From Atriophallophorus winterbourni (lineage: Eukaryota; Platyhelminthes; Trematoda; Plagiorchiida; Microphallidae), in assembly GCA_013407085.1 (NCBI GenBank), contig JACCGJ010016189.1, positions 29,369-93,368 on the forward strand: DNA of 64,000 nucleotides, written 5' to 3'. This document shows, piece by piece, positions 1 through 13,400 of this stretch; the first letter of the stretch is position 1; every line of letters begins with the position of its first letter. Made by a program: the position numbers and the translations under genes. Under the pieces are notes generated by a model. It searched no databases, was not told the origin of the DNA, and saw nothing but the letters and a program-made list of their open reading frames with translations.

Positions 1-2189
1 GATGGGATTGTGTCACGATTTCACTGTGTCTGTGAATCTTCTCGGATTGTACCAACAATTCTCAGTGGCGTTTTACGCGATTGCGAAAAGAAAAGGAAAT
101 TAAGTTTAAAATTTATATAAGATTGATTTGTTTGTTCATATGTACACGCGAGTTCAGTCATATACCACATATATGCGTTCTCAGCTACCAGTTTGTTATC
201 CGGAGCAGAATAATGAAGTGGTTGTTTGAAAAGACAGAAGCTTGGGCTGCCTATAAGATTTATGGTATTAATGTATCTCGAATGTGGTTCTGCAGAGGAT
301 GGAATAATGCTCAGTCACTTGACAGAGAACGCAAAATATAATAAAAGTGACAATTGCATCGTAACATCGTAACCTATGACTTTTTAGATAATTGATCAAA
401 TGTGGAATCCGAAGTCAGCTGCGTACAATTCACCTACGGATTTGCTTAAGAAACTGCCGAATCTCTAGCTGATTTTTATTTATTCGTTTATGAACCTAAT
501 GCGTTGTATCAAAAACTTGTTTAACCGATATCATCACAATTGGATTCATTGAGTTGAGTGATTATCGAAGATGTTATGGTTAAGCCAAGACTTAGAAACC
601 CAAACGCAAAGGAGTCTCCTGCAGCATTCAGCATTACTCCACAGTTGTTACATTCCAGTGAAAGCTCTTCTAATCTCAGCCTGCAAGAGGAAGGTGGGGT
701 TGATTACCCCTGTTTACAAGGTTGTACAATCAATTGATACAAAATATTGACCTGCAATGTTTCGTAGAGTTGTTTTTGACTTCGTGGAGCGCATGTGAGA
801 GCACCTGGAATGTCAAATCATTTTGACTTTAGCGCAGCACGTTTTTCGGGACATCCGAATCTGTATGACTGACCCTCTTACTAGTTCTGAGAATTTTTCA
901 AAGATTACAGTGATCATATACTGGTTTCCTACATGGATACTTACCATAATTTCAACAGAATCAATGGCGAGCTCCTTGATTGTACGCTTGAAGCTCATAA
1001 AAAGGGAATATTTTGTGATGGGATGAGAAACCACGTTACTCACAGATACTTATAATTTCGTTTGTGCTGCATCAACACATGATGGCTCTGTGCCGAGACT
1101 TCTCAATATAAATGATATAGTAGAAGTATTCTGCTGTAAATTTATATTGTTTGAGTACGATATTGAAGCATGAAATCAACAGGGGTCACTAAGAGACCAA
1201 GTCACGTTTTATTATACCGTTGGTCACCAGTAACTGAGAAGCCTTTCAACCAACAAAAATATAAAATGGTGCAGCTTTAAAATTCTTGCGTCACACTGAT
1301 CAGCTTGGTATGGAAGTTCTCATATGGACTAAGAAAAGTCGAGTTACCTTGTCACACAGTTTATTATAACCCAAATTCCCACCAATCTCGTTTACAAATA
1401 GTACAAACAATAGTTAATAAAATAATTGCGACAGTCTATAACTCTCTACAGTAAGTGAAATGACATAATCTATATCGCTTCGTGTTACAATGTTTTCTTC
1501 TGCAAAATAAAAGATGGAGGTGATCAATATCGAACATAAAACATGAATCAATATCATGTGACATTGTTTTACCTGGTTCAGTAGATATTGTTATCGATCA
1601 AAGTCATGAGAGATTATGAACAATCGCTTTTGGACGCATACCATCGGTCTGAATAATTTGGCGGCTATCGCACTAGCTTTCATTGAAAAGCCCCAATCAA
1701 ATTCTCGTGGCATGCTATGAGGAACTGTGTAAATGATTCAGAGTTCACCATAAGGTTTCACGTAGTGAACCATGTCATTAGATGGGTTGGAATCGAAATT
1801 TCCGCAATCATAAAACCAAGTTCGTTTAACTCACTCTATTAGTGTTCATAAACTTGCTTCTTTCTGGTTCCGACATTAATGGATAAGCACACCATAGGAG
1901 CAGGTGAATTGATAATTGAACATTAAACTGACGTATAAATTATTATTTAATCTGCTGCCTAAGTAACGGCAATTTAATATCTATATTCTTACTTATCTAG
2001 AGGTGAAATTCATTTTGGGATTTGTTTTATCAAGAGCTTAGAGGGTAGCAAGAGAGGGTTTTCTTAAATGAAACTGAATGCAATGAGTTTTTTAATACTG
2101 TTCTTCCGATAAACCATAATTAAAAAACCATTTCTACTGAGAAATTTTCTCAAGATCAATATGTGAACAGGTTTTGCATCAAGGTTATC
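1..2189. other. No gene recognised
   Basis: Short open frames only (longest 86 codons), none with a known motif or splice support. Confidence 0.6.
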
Positions 2190-2310
2190 CACTGTTTCAA
2201 GGCTCACTGATCCTAATCTTACTGTCTCCACCTGATGACGGCAAACAGTCAGAAACCGGTAGTGGTGTGTAATTTCGTGGGGTTGGGGGGAGCAACACAT
2301 CACTTAGGTT
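2190..2310 (+). repeat. Hammerhead repeat, family B
   Basis: Shares tttcaaggctcactgatcct, the hammerhead core and gtggtgtgtaa with the copies at 18.3, 34.3, 49.7, 50.0 and 52.9 kb. Confidence 0.8.
2228..2265 (+). ncRNA. Hammerhead ribozyme-like motif (family B)
   Basis: Stem I CCAC pairs with GTGG; CTGATGA; stem II GGC-AAACA-GTC with an unpaired C and A at its base; GAAA; ACCGGT; cleavage expected after the following A. All invariant core positions (C3, U4, G5, A6, G8, A9, G12, A13, A14) are present. The mismatch at the bottom of stem II would weaken activity. Confidence 0.7.
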
Positions 2311-2699
2311 CTGCTTGATCTTATTCACATTGACACTGCATTCCTGAAGGATATATACTACCAAGCCCATATTAGTTTTATAAAGATTTCTTCTTGTCGT
2401 CTTGTCTGTAAAATTTGCAGGACACCTAACCAATTACTGTTTTCATTTTTTAACTAGAAAAGAAGAGAATAATATACTAATAGTTGTCACTTTCCATATT
2501 GCAACAAAAATGTATCGTCCATATATCGTACATGTATAATGAGTTAATAATTATGGAATGCGATGGTCATTGCTCAAGACGAGCTATATAAATATCCACC
2601 AGTAAATTTTATAAATGGAAGCCATATACACTTCATACTTTTAACCATAAACTTTGCCAGCAAATGAAATTGTACATTTATTGTATAACATAAATTTAA

Positions 2700-3060
2700 A
2701 TCAATAATGCTCATTTGCATGCATTTCCGTCACATACTCCCCAGGACCGTGTTCGTGCTATTTACACTCTTCTAATAGGACTAATAAGATCAGGATCCGC
2801 ATGTGCTTGAATCAGTAGAAGAATGGAAACACGTTGCGCTTGTATGCCGCTGTTGTATAAGGTTTGGCACGACCAACAAGTACAATTATGTTTAAACCCA
2901 TGATCATGCACAGAATGCTCATTTACATGCATTTTCATCACACACGCCTACGATTTTTGTTCATGATAATGGGGTTTTCCCTAACTACATGTGGTTGTGC
3001 ACAGGTTGACCATACCAATCTTATCGGACAATGGATTACAAACGCACCTTTTTTAAATGA
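2700..3060. repeat. Hammerhead repeat, family A, inverted pair
   Basis: 2700-2955 matches family A on the minus strand (gcatgcatttcc, atcaggatccgcatg, gaccaaca) and 2960-3060 matches it on the plus strand (cacaggttgaccataccaat), so two units are fused head to head. The frame 2864-3088 in it is not coding. Confidence 0.7.
2739..2778 (-). ncRNA. Degenerate hammerhead-like motif (family A)
   Basis: The stem II hairpin GTGT-AAATA-GCAC is kept, but the boxes have decayed (TTAGAAGA, GAACA), so it is inactive. Confidence 0.5.
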
Positions 3061-4187
3061 AAACTTTCATCCTAATTTGAAACTTTGATGCTGAACATTT
3101 CACAAACATTCGGATCAGAGCACATTCCAACATTTCCAATCACAGGTGCAATGGTAATGGAAGAAGAATCATATTTTGGTGTATCATAGTTTATTTAACT
3201 GGTCAATAAACGAGAAAAAATCCAGGAAGCTATATTTTAATGATTCATTGCTATTCGTATTTAGTAAATGGCACCACCACTTTGATAGTCGTTGATATGG
3301 TAAATGAAATGTTCAAAAAACCGACAACATTAGTGGGTTTGCTGTGTAGCCTAGAATGTCGAATTTGATATTTCTGAAAAACATTTTTGATTTTTCTTAG
3401 TTCTTTTCATTCGAATTCATTTCGACATATTATCATAAAAACAATATTATATAGAAAATTATCGCTGAGAATGTCAACATCTGATATTTTAAATTCCATC
3501 GCATTGCGCGGAGTAGAAAATAATAACATTTATTGGAAATTGTTCTCGTAAAACGCAGGTTTAAATCAAGTCAACTTGCTGCGCGCAATCCACCACTTCC
3601 TGTTCGGACTAACTCCACTTTCACTCGATTTGTCGAGAATTTCGCGAAAAGTGAAGCACGTTCACCAACTGCAGTTAGAGACTGAAATTTCCGCAAAACG
3701 TTCTCATATTTTTCTCCAAATTGAAACGGAGCCAGCAGCGTTCGCAGCGGTAATGAAATTACCAGATTGGTTTCAATTATTCATGTGTCTCATTTTCCAA
3801 ATGATTGTGGAATTATGCCTTGCGAAATTTTGCGTCTCAGTTTCTAGAAGCAGCCGGGTTATTGAAAATCGATTGCATTTGACTTTCTCTATTCTTGTTT
3901 TTCATTTGAATTTCTCCTAAATTTAAGCTGTTAGATAATGCTTTCGTATACAAAGGAACCTTTGCGGTTGAAGTCGGAGACTGGAAATTAATGTCATCAA
4001 AATTATAGAATATTCGAACCACGTGAAAATTCTAATACACCTTGTAATTCAACAGCAGATAGATTGATGTAACGCAATCAAACCAGGGTACATGTTTTTT
4101 TAAGATTTTGACACAGTTCTGCATAAAACAAATCTTATGCTTTTGTGTCAATAAAATTTATAAATTACTATCCAAATTTAACCAGTT
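3061..4187. other. No gene recognised
   Basis: A 114-codon plus-strand frame (3576-3920) has no known motif and low complexity; I see no exon signals. Confidence 0.55.
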
Positions 4188-4385
4188 TCAAGGGAATTCA
4201 ATGTAATTCGAGGTTTTTAATGGTCTAGAAAGCAACAAGCTTAACAACAACCATATGATGGTAAAAATTGAAATGTACGTGTATAAACAAGATAAGGAAT
4301 TAGAATAAGCAGTATATAAGTGTTCAGGAAATGAATAATGCAATAAATATTCGTCTAATTTCGTTTTAAATTCTAATCTCCTATA
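4188..4385 (-). mobile_element. CR1-like LINE copy 6, 3' fragment
   Basis: This encodes FKTKLDEYLLHYSFPEHLYT and the following 3' region; it is highly similar to 6300-6475 (shared aaagcaacaagcttaacaac). The tail lies on its left at about 4188 (cgaattacattgaattcc on the minus strand). It is 5'-truncated at about 4385. Confidence 0.8.
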
Positions 4386-5404
4386 AGCGCTAAACAAGTC
4401 TCTAGCTGGAGTAACAAGTAATAAATCAAAATGTTTGAAGCCACATAACCAAAATCTAACACCATAAAAAATCACTAGGAAATCGAACAAACCTCGTTTT
4501 TAAAAATATCTAGCTAACCAAAAATCTAAAATGAATCTGAATTTCAAACCTACCTATAGACGAATAATACCGCTTTAATAATTTGTAAGTTTCACGTCTA
4601 TCAATTTAAGGTCTACGCGAGTATAAAGTCGGTTTTCAGAATGTGCCTTCCTCCTCATTGGGTCTCGACTGGTTCCACAAGCAATGTGAATCTAATTAGT
4701 TGGACGTAAATCGACTACGTGACAAAACACCTGTCTGGACAGCAGGTTTTGATTACCCGGGTCGATTTAGAGATTAATTTGTTTTCGGAGGAACCGATCC
4801 CAAGGAGGAAATTACGGATGAGCAATCAATCTCAAGTTTACAGCTATAATTAAACAACTGCTGGTTACTAGATGATTGTCTGAGATGAAGTTTTGTTATG
4901 TTGAATTTTATTGTAACCTACTGCAAGTCAAAAATTATTCAAAGAAATCACATGCAGGGGGATATGAAACAATATATCGAAACCTTATTCATTGATGATG
5001 AACGAACATTAATTTATCAATAAATCAATTCCATTCTCTGTTTGTTTTCATTAGATTTAAATTTGGATCGACCCATCTCTAAAATGCTAAACGAATATGG
5101 AATTTGGGAGCCAATATCAGGTGAAATTTCTATGGATAAATTTAATATTCAATTCTTGAAACCACAAACATGTCAAAACCTGAACAACTTGTGCTTTTAA
5201 GTCCTTGTTGGATGAGGGTGGCAAGACCAGCATGTTTAATAACATGTGCCCACTCACATACAGACAGTGTCATACCCATTAACTTGAAGGAAAAATCCAA
5301 GAACGGTTTCGTAGTACTTGAACTCATCAAATTGAAATGCAGCTGATGGATATGCATGCATGTACGATTTTCCGTTCATGCCAATAATCTTGATAACGCG
5401 ATCA

Positions 5405-5444
5405 CTAACTGATGGGTGCAAACAGCACGAAACCAGTCGTGTGG
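5405..5444 (+). ncRNA. Hammerhead-like motif (family A)
   Basis: CTGATGG (A9 has become G), perfect stem II GTGC-AAACA-GCAC, intact GAAA, ACCAGTC. It is the family A copy with the best GAAA side, but the A9 change should abolish cleavage. Confidence 0.65.
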
Positions 5445-5610
5445 TGCATCTCATCGAAATGTTTGCAAATACGTATTTTTCGTTCAAGACAATAGGTTTA
5501 ACCTCATGTGCGTCAGTGTGGGCACATTTGATTCAATGGTGGCTTAAAACCTTAACCTGTTTATAATTTTTCCATTGTGTCAAGCGATGCGTATCCTGAT
5601 AATACTCTCA

Positions 5611-5650
5611 CTACCTGATGAGTGCAAACAGCATTAAACCACTCGTGTGG
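5611..5650 (+). ncRNA. Hammerhead-like motif (family A, G12T)
   Basis: CTAC, CTGATGA, stem II GTGC-AAACA-GCAT, TAAA in place of GAAA, then ACCACTC and GTGTGG. Loss of catalytic G12. Confidence 0.6.
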
Positions 5651-6309
5651 TGTGCGCGAAGAAAATGCATGCATTTGGATGTTTGACAAAAGCCATTTCA
5701 GAAATAATCACAAGGCTCGATTTGCTTTTGTATTTTTAAACTTTTCTGTTAATCGCATTCAATATAATATGATGATCACTCCTGAATTCCTTGATAAAAT
5801 TATGGTTTATTACCTCAGTTTATTATGATGACTATAAATGAAGTTATGCAGAAAATCCCTCAACGAAATGTACATTACAATCAAACGTTTGGTGAAAAAT
5901 GTTAATTGAGTGAAGAAGAGTCCGTTAAATAAATTTTGGCAATTACTGGTCTTGTCAGGCTCAGTCGCAAAAGCGAAATTCCACCGTGCCCATAATCGAA
6001 ATTTCTAATCAGTTCTGATTTCTTCTAGATAGATGCTCCTTATCAGTTGATTTTCGAACCATAGGTCCAACACATATTGGAAGCATCCACAATCGATATT
6101 TTGCGCAAATATTTTCAGCAAAAATGCTTTTTCAAATACTTTTGAGTCACAGTTCGGTATGTAAACGTTCGTTTTCAAATATTTTGCGAACAACGGTTTA
6201 ACATAAATATGATTTTATTCGTTTTTGAACGGTTGCGTGGAATTTCTAATATGCAATATAATTAACTTCTGAGGTGGCATTTCATGATATTATTCAAGAT
6301 AATTCAAGG

Positions 6310-6985
6310 TTTTAATGGTCTAAAAAGCAACAAGCTTAACAACAACATAGGATGGTATAAGTTGAAATATAAGTGTATAAACAAGATAAGGAATCAGAAT
6401 AAGAAGTATGTAAGTGTTGGGGAAACGAATAATTCAATAAGAATTCGTCTAATTTCGTTTTAAATTCATGCAAGCTAGTGAAGTGATCAACAGTAGAAGG
6501 TAAACGGTTCCAAGTAAAACAGACATGGGTCCGATAATTTCTAGTATTCCTTCGTGTGAATAAATCATGTAAGAGGTGTTTCAGGGTAAATAATGCTTTC
6601 TAAAGTAACAAAAGTTCTCCTCTGATTCGTCGATAGGGAAATTCGAACAGATTCAATTGAGCTATCCTTTCTTTGTAAGGCTTGTTTCCAATGCTGACAA
6701 CTAGTTTTGTTGACCGGTGAAAGATTCGAGGCATAAGTTCAACATCCTTCTTGAACCACGAAGATAATGACTGCACACTGTATTCCATGACTGGTCCCAA
6801 GTATGTATTCATGATCCTTTGGAATATCTTGGTCGAAAATTTCCAAAATACCCGTTTGAGTAGATTGATGACAGGTGTTGCTTTTTCTTAATGCAGCGTT
6901 AGTTTGAAGTAAGGTTTTGAAAATGGAACGTTTTGTTTCCGAGACATTGTGCGTTGGTGTAGATGCATTTATTGGGATATTTTTC
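6310..6985 (-). pseudogene. RT C-terminal region of LINE copy 5
   Basis: Motifs are LLKRVFW, MNTYLGPVMEYSVQSL, SSWFKKDVELMPRIFHRSTK and LNLFEFPYRRIRGEL, followed by FKTKLDEF-like residues near 6450. These match the equivalent part of the copy-3 element (MEHASQAWTPWLKKD and so on). Two frames are needed, with a shift at about 6800. Confidence 0.8.
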
Positions 6986-7226
6986 ACAACAAGGATGGGG
7001 TGTGGGGAAGGAGGCTAGTGGAGTGCAGAATATCTCTTAGGCCGACTCTTCCAGGGTCGGCATTTGAAGATTTTTTGCTTGCAAGGATGACTGGTCATTT
7101 GAGGTTGTAATGTTGGAAAACATTGATCTATAGTGTCGGCTGCGTTTGTTTCTAACACGTCAACTACTGATTGATTGGTTATGTTTCTATTGGACTTTAG
7201 GTTGCATCTATCTGTCCAATATGAAG

Positions 7227-7694
7227 TTATGATCCGCTTAGTCTAATTTCTCGTGACATTAGTCTGCGGCCATTTTCCCACAGAGTTTTGACCGTGTTCA
7301 ACATATATTTACGCAAGAACGTAGATTTGTCGATGCGGAACGTGTCCGTCACAGCTACATCATGTAAGCCAAGTATATCACTGAGGAATCTCCATTGTAA
7401 CTGATCATGTTGGCGCTGCACTGCTTTATCAGTTGCTTCATCAACTTCTTGGACCCCCAAAAGTTTTAAACTTCGATCACCACTCTGCTTCGTTTGGTCT
7501 TGTTGCTGGGAGTTCCGGACCCATTCCCACCAGGGTACATCAGCGAAGATCCTTGCAGTGAAGCTGGCGTTTACTATTACGGATCTGAATTCTGAAAGCA
7601 AGATTGTTTGAAGCTGGCATTTATTTTTTATATCAGTCAACATTGATGCACCGGGGCTATTCGCAACACAACTAAACAAGACGCATTTCGTCAT
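7227..7694 (-). pseudogene. Probable LINE ORF1 fragment (upstream of the EN domain)
   Basis: The 155-codon minus-strand frame contains DVPWWEWVRNS, DRSLKLLGVQE, and WRFLSDILGLHDVAVTDTFR followed by Lys-rich sequence. This layout (W-rich block, then an RRM-like DRSL-x-L fold with VTDTFR) is, as far as I recall, that of the segment preceding the endonuclease in CR1-like LINEs of trematodes. Its position, just 5' of a LINE endonuclease start and in the same orientation, supports this. After the stop at 7227 a degraded frame (NQSVVDVLETNA) leads into the endonuclease. It is not a host gene on present evidence. Confidence 0.55.
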
Positions 7695-7700
7695 AATTTC

Positions 7701-10079
7701 GAGATGGTCTTCGAAAGCGTGAAACAGAGAAGCTGTTTAGTGCTATTGAGTATTATAATGTCAGGGGTGATGCTTACTTTTAGTATTAGCGAAAATGACG
7801 AGGAAATATTGGGTTAGGTACATCAAGATAGAATAAGCAGCACCATCTGGGACTATGCACGCCTTTCCGTCGTTAATTTATAAATAATTTTCACAAAGAG
7901 AAACAAATGCATAACGTTTCTTGGAAGCATCCTAGCTCAAAAACATTTGCATCGAGTTGATGATACTATTTAAGGTGCAAAATAATGAAAATCACATTAT
8001 GCACAAAATCCAATCGTAGCGCTAAGTGCGGCACAAACCCGTCATCGATGTGTGTGAAACCAAAACATCAATATTTCAAAGTTGACTGATAACTCAAGGT
8101 TTGACGTCCGTCGTATGTGAAAACTCTTGATGATGTGCAATTTGAGCAAACATTCACAACCGAATTCAGCAAGACATGTTCAGCAGAAACATCATTAATA
8201 AACATAGTATGTAAATAAGCCGGTCGCCCTCACCACATATCGTCCATAAAATCGAGAACAAGCGAATGGTTCGAAGCTATATCTTTTTTGAAAACTACCT
8301 TTCTTAACGACAAAAGGTACCATTCGCCACACTTTGAACATATCATGGATGGATAAAGCAAAAGATGTAGATATGCTCTGTAAAGAATTTCTAATTAGCA
8401 TGTTCACTTTACTGTGAGTGTTTCACCTAGGCTGGCTGGATTATCTATATCGAATTGAAAACGGTCGCATGGATTCAAAATCAGAAGGACAACCTTTGGT
8501 TACGTCACACTTGCGATAGAGATTCTTTGTAAGAGAGATGTGAAAACGCTTGACTGCACATTTTGATGCACTTGGTAAAGCGTCACCTTATCCTGAGGTA
8601 AAACTGGTACTGCCTTCGTGTGCTGAGGTCTAATCACATTGACTGCATGGAAATGCCGGTAATCGACCAAGCACGGTTTCATCATTGTGAAACCTGTGAG
8701 AGATTGTTACTCCCGAATCACACTTTGTATTCAATTTGGACTGTATGAAGTAGGAAATAAATATTCGCTTGTGTTCGACACTGAACATATATATATATAT
8801 ATATATTTCAATATTTGAAAATCACAAGAGCATATTTTCCCTACTCCACACCACCCAAGCTGATTGTACAGTCCGATTCGGCAATAGCGATCTCTCGCTG
8901 CGATGAGCCGTATTCAGTCAATGTTTCATAATTGCAAGAACAAAATGTATATATGCAATATATTTACGCATCATTCTGAAACATTTGAGATTTCATTAAT
9001 CCAAGATCTGAAATTAAGCTGATCCTTTGACGACAGACGGATCAGATATTGAATGATTCTCCTTTTAATTTTTCACAAAAACTCGTTTATAAACCCGATA
9101 TTTTTACGAATAACATAATCACAGTAAATCTGGACAAATTATATTGGCTTTGCTTTACATTTTAACAAGTTTTGCATTCAGTTTACTGCAAATGAGCTCA
9201 ACAAATTAAAATGTTCTCAACCACAAAACAATCAATTTTAATAAAACAAATATTATTTTCATAACAGAATCACACTATTGACATACAACTTTTGAAAGAT
9301 AAAAATATTCTCATTTTAATTTCATTCATTTGTTTTAAACAATTTGATTGAAATGTAACATTTAGGTGATCACCTTTGATTAATTTCTTCTGTCATCAAC
9401 ACTGTCACTAAATTGTTCAACTGGAGGATACAAAACACGATTTCGTTCACAATACATTTGATTGTCATTCAATGCTAACGTGTTGCCCTCACAAGCGTCG
9501 CAGTAGTCATGGCTACCAAATCTGTAGATCTATTAAATAGCTTTAATATTAACATGTCTCCGCGCCACACATGGCAATGGACCAGATTCTTGAGGTTTGT
9601 GCTCATCAGGTTGAGCAAATATAAACTGAGAACTAGCGACACATTTAATGAAAAAAGAAATGAATGATTTAATAGTTGATGTGTATTGTTATTAGCCCCA
9701 CCATGGGTTTACATCAGATTTCCAAAGATAAAACCAAGTATTTCACCAACACTTTTATTCAAAGAAATGAGGCTATTCCAAAACACTGCCATCTCACACG
9801 ATTTACGATGCAAACAAAGATAGCCATATTCTTAACTACTTTGTTCAACAACGTCGCTAGTTACACGATCTACATAAATAGCTAAATTTGCATGAAAACG
9901 TGGCGGATATAGTTGCAACATTCAATTTGCCTTTATGTATCAAGCATGAATATTCTGTCTAGTAATCTCGAAAATGCACACTTGATACTTACTCCTCGAA
10001 AAATTAACTAATTGTGTCACATGAATATTAGGTGTGAATCCAATGCCGAATTACTCTATCCTACAAGGTTTGTATTCTT
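7701..10079. other. No gene recognised; AT-rich
   Basis: Contains only the AT microsatellite at 8786. Downstream exons of the Ig gene could lie here but I see none. Confidence 0.55.
8786..8806. repeat. AT dinucleotide microsatellite
   Basis: About ten uninterrupted AT units. Confidence 0.9.
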
Positions 10080-10490
10080 AAACCAGTGATGGATAACGTT
10101 GGTACGACCAGCCTGTTCAATCTCAAGTTCATACACTCATGTAGACAGGGTTTGAAAGAATGACCATGAACAAAAATCCGCATTTGCATGCATTTCGATC
10201 ACGCACACACTTCACTACCAGTTTCATACTGCGAGCACTTGTCAGGTATAGAAAGCAATTCAAAGATTTGCATGCCGGTGAAGAAAAGGTAAACCATATA
10301 TGAGCTTCAGAGCCACTGTTCAAGCTCATATGTTTAACACAATCTCATGTTTGTGGACACATGTGATTGAACAGGTGGCTTAAACGCTCATACATTGCTT
10401 ACCGTTGCTCCACTGTTTCAAGGCCTAGGGATCCCTAATTCTACTGTGTCTACGTGATAATTGCAAACAAATGATGAGTATCTGACACTA
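10080..10490. repeat. Hammerhead repeat, family A, inverted pair
   Basis: 10085-10250 is minus-strand (ggtacgaccagcctgttc, gcatgcatttcgatca) and 10330-10490 plus-strand (catgtgattgaacaggtgg, cactgtttcaaggc). The plus unit keeps only a remnant core (gtgataattgcaaaca). Confidence 0.7.
10213..10249 (-). ncRNA. Hammerhead-like motif (family A)
   Basis: CTGACAA (G8 changed), stem II GTGC-TCGCA-GTAT with wobbles, intact GAAA, ACTGGTA, GTG. Confidence 0.5.
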
Positions 10491-13400
10491 TCATACGTTG
10501 AAAACTTATAATGTAACTTTTCACCTTAATTATTCCTATATTGAATAATAGGTTTCAAATGAAATATTTAGTGGTTGCGTTAATTTGTTTGTAGATCCTA
10601 AGTATATGGAACAAATGGATAAAACAAACTAGGATATCTTGGATGATATGATTTAATGTTTTTGTGCACAAAGCAGAAATTAAAAAAGCTTATTATAATT
10701 TGTGTGTACATACATAAACATATATATTTCTTTCAATAATTCATTTCATAGGAACAAATCTCCGACCTAGTTCTTACTCTTAGTTTTCTATAATGCTGAA
10801 TTAAAAATTTTCAAATCATTTTCTCATTCTCACTGAAATCTCTATTTCAACAAAAAGTGGCTTCGATTTCTCCCGCAATCGATTTAATGTGCATAACTTT
10901 AATTAATTCGTTGTTGTAATTACTTCGTTGCTTTTTAATTTGTCTACTGGCTGCGAGTGTCTGATACAATGCACTGATTTGCATATACATTACGGTAGTG
11001 CTTTTTGAAACCCATTGGATTGTTGCTTGATTTCTCATCAAAATAAAGACATGTAGCTCAATGCAGAACAATACTTCTCAAAGAAAAAAACAACAACAAC
11101 TTAATGTTATAAAATTTCTTTTGCTAGGTAGTTTTGCTAAATCGTCAAATGTTCATGAATAAGAATTAATGTTCGACGGCAGCTGAAGGTTATGGTTGTT
11201 GATGTTTATTTGGTAGAATTGATGCAGTTAGCCAAGAAAATCATTCCTTATGTTGTAATAAGTAAATGTGGAATGAAAGGATTTATTTGAAAAATGTTAA
11301 CTTTAATCTCTACCTTAAAGTATAATAAAACTATATGCGATTTTTGAGTTTTAACAACAAAATTCAATATGCAGAATATTACTGAGATGAGTATTTGCTC
11401 AATTATTCATCAGCAGCATTTTGCTGTTTATTTTTTATATCACGAATCGTAGATTCAAGATTCAAGAATTTATGTTATTAAACAACACCATATGATTTTC
11501 GTATGAGGATAAAAAATAAAAAAATGGTGTGTTGAGAAGATCGACAATTTTTGTAGCTAGAAAGTTGTCTTGTATTGTCTCAGTAAGATGAAAATATATT
11601 CGTTTGGATAATTAATTAATTTTATTAATTGGAATTAACAAACTGTATAGAACGGTCGTAATTTTGGCACGATGTTAGAGTGTACAATATGCTATCTGAT
11701 TAGAACCAATTATTTGCTGAGACAAAATAATAGCTTCATTGAGCCTTCAAATCATATTATTCTTCACCGCTTTTCCATTGTTTAATAAGTCAATGTCAAC
11801 TATGCTTTCTGTTCCCTCTACGTGCAAAAAACCCGTAACCGGTATTGATTTGTTAGCGCATGGGGGATTTGTTGGGCATAAACTGTGCACATTTTACATT
11901 TACTGCGGGGATCATTGAATGTTAAAACCGTTTCAGTACCATTTGATAATTGATTTAAAGTAATCAGTGTCAGCTGTATCAACTTTGCTGAGAAATCTTG
12001 CATTGAATATATTCGCAGATCGCCCATATTTATATAGTTGATAAACGAATCAAATGTAATTCCAAATCAAGTTTTGCCATCTCGAAATTGCGATGGGGCA
12101 CATATATCGTATAATCCTCTTCGGTCTAATCAATAGAATTAAAAACATCAAAAGTTTACCATAAAGTTCAATTGTGAAAAAAGATGGAATTTAAACAGCA
12201 CTTATCAGTGATAGATTTTCGGTAAAAAATTTCTATACATTTCACTTAATTATCTAGAAATTTCTTCAATATGATAAAAATATCATAGTCAAGTTCACTT
12301 AAATGTTTATTTTCCGTTCATCATTGCCAACATTTCTTGAGCACGTAGCATCAATTAAGAAGCATAATTTATTTCCAACAGAGTTTTGAATTTATTTAAT
12401 ATACACTGCCTATGAAAATTATCTTGGAAAATTTTACATCCATAACCTATCCCTATTTTACAACATCATGCAGAGATATTTGGTGAATCATCATCACAAA
12501 CAGCATTACACCGGTATCACGTACCGAATGCTTAACTGCCACACAACCATGCGAATGTAAAATCCTCAAAGAGGGGGAAGGGTGAGACTTAAATAGCTAC
12601 GGATTTGATAGAAGAGTAAGCACAAACAAACTAGGTAGAGGTGCCTACACATCGAATGGAACATGCATTCAAACAAACAAGTTTCGTGAACGAGTAGAGT
12701 GACATCAGCATGGCAGATTCCTCGCGGCTTTCACTGTCATGCATCATCATATAAATTTGGTGAATAATATACATTGATGAATCAACCAGGTAAGTAAATA
12801 TGTCTGTTGCAAATTTTAGTTGCGATTGCATCTTATTCCAAAGGCAAATATTATTTTGCTTGAGTTTTCGCTGCAAACTTCACTTTTATTTAGTTCTCGT
12901 GCTTCCTTTGAAAATCATTTCTATCAGAAATGGTCTGGTCATGAAGTGAACATATATTCTCAACAAATGTTGGAAGATTTTATGATGATTAATTTTGCAT
13001 TGGCACTGTTAACTTTTATATTGATTCCAAGATGCACATATTCTCTCGAAAGAACGGCTTTTGTGATAATATTCTCCCTGTTTATTCCATACCATTGCAT
13101 ATGTTGCATTTTTTGACTCTCTCACCGAAATGCATGGGCCAAAATTTAAACCCACAACTTTTAGAATTTCTCTACATATAACACGTGGTATTGTTTTCAC
13201 AAATGGTTTTTTCATTACATATATGGCGTGCTATATTTTTATGAATTTTACACTGGAATTGCTCAGTTGCATCTCTTGTGTTTCCCTCGAATAAAATTTC
13301 CCGATAAATATGTATCGTATTTAACAGGTTCATGGCTACATATTTTTCGTGAGTTTGTCCCAAAACGTTTTCTACAATATCAAAGAAGACCTGTTTTTCT

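Larger units (their letters stand above)
5180..5690. repeat. Hammerhead repeat, family A: minus-strand piece plus plus-strand tandem pair
   Basis: 5180-5290 is family A reversed (agaccagcatgtttaat). From 5340 two plus-strand units follow, with hammerhead cores 206 bp apart. Confidence 0.75.
6290..7700 (-). mobile_element. CR1-like LINE copy 5: ORF1 plus EN start fused to RT C terminus by a large internal deletion
   Basis: On the minus strand, 7694-7227 carries an ORF1-like segment, 6985-6900 the first residues of the endonuclease (CIYTNAQCL), and 6860-6310 the RT C-terminal region. The middle of the endonuclease and all RT catalytic motifs are missing, so about 2 kb or more was lost while both ends stayed. 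The 3' untranslated part (accattaaaacc, then TTGAA-like repeats) matches copy 6 at 4.2 kb. Confidence 0.7.

Noticed and set aside
81..341. 86-codon plus-strand frame
   Set aside because: No motif, no promoter or splice context, composition like the surrounding AT-rich DNA.
3576..3920. 114-codon plus-strand frame
   Set aside because: No recognisable domain; the length is not unusual for the size of the window; no exon signals.
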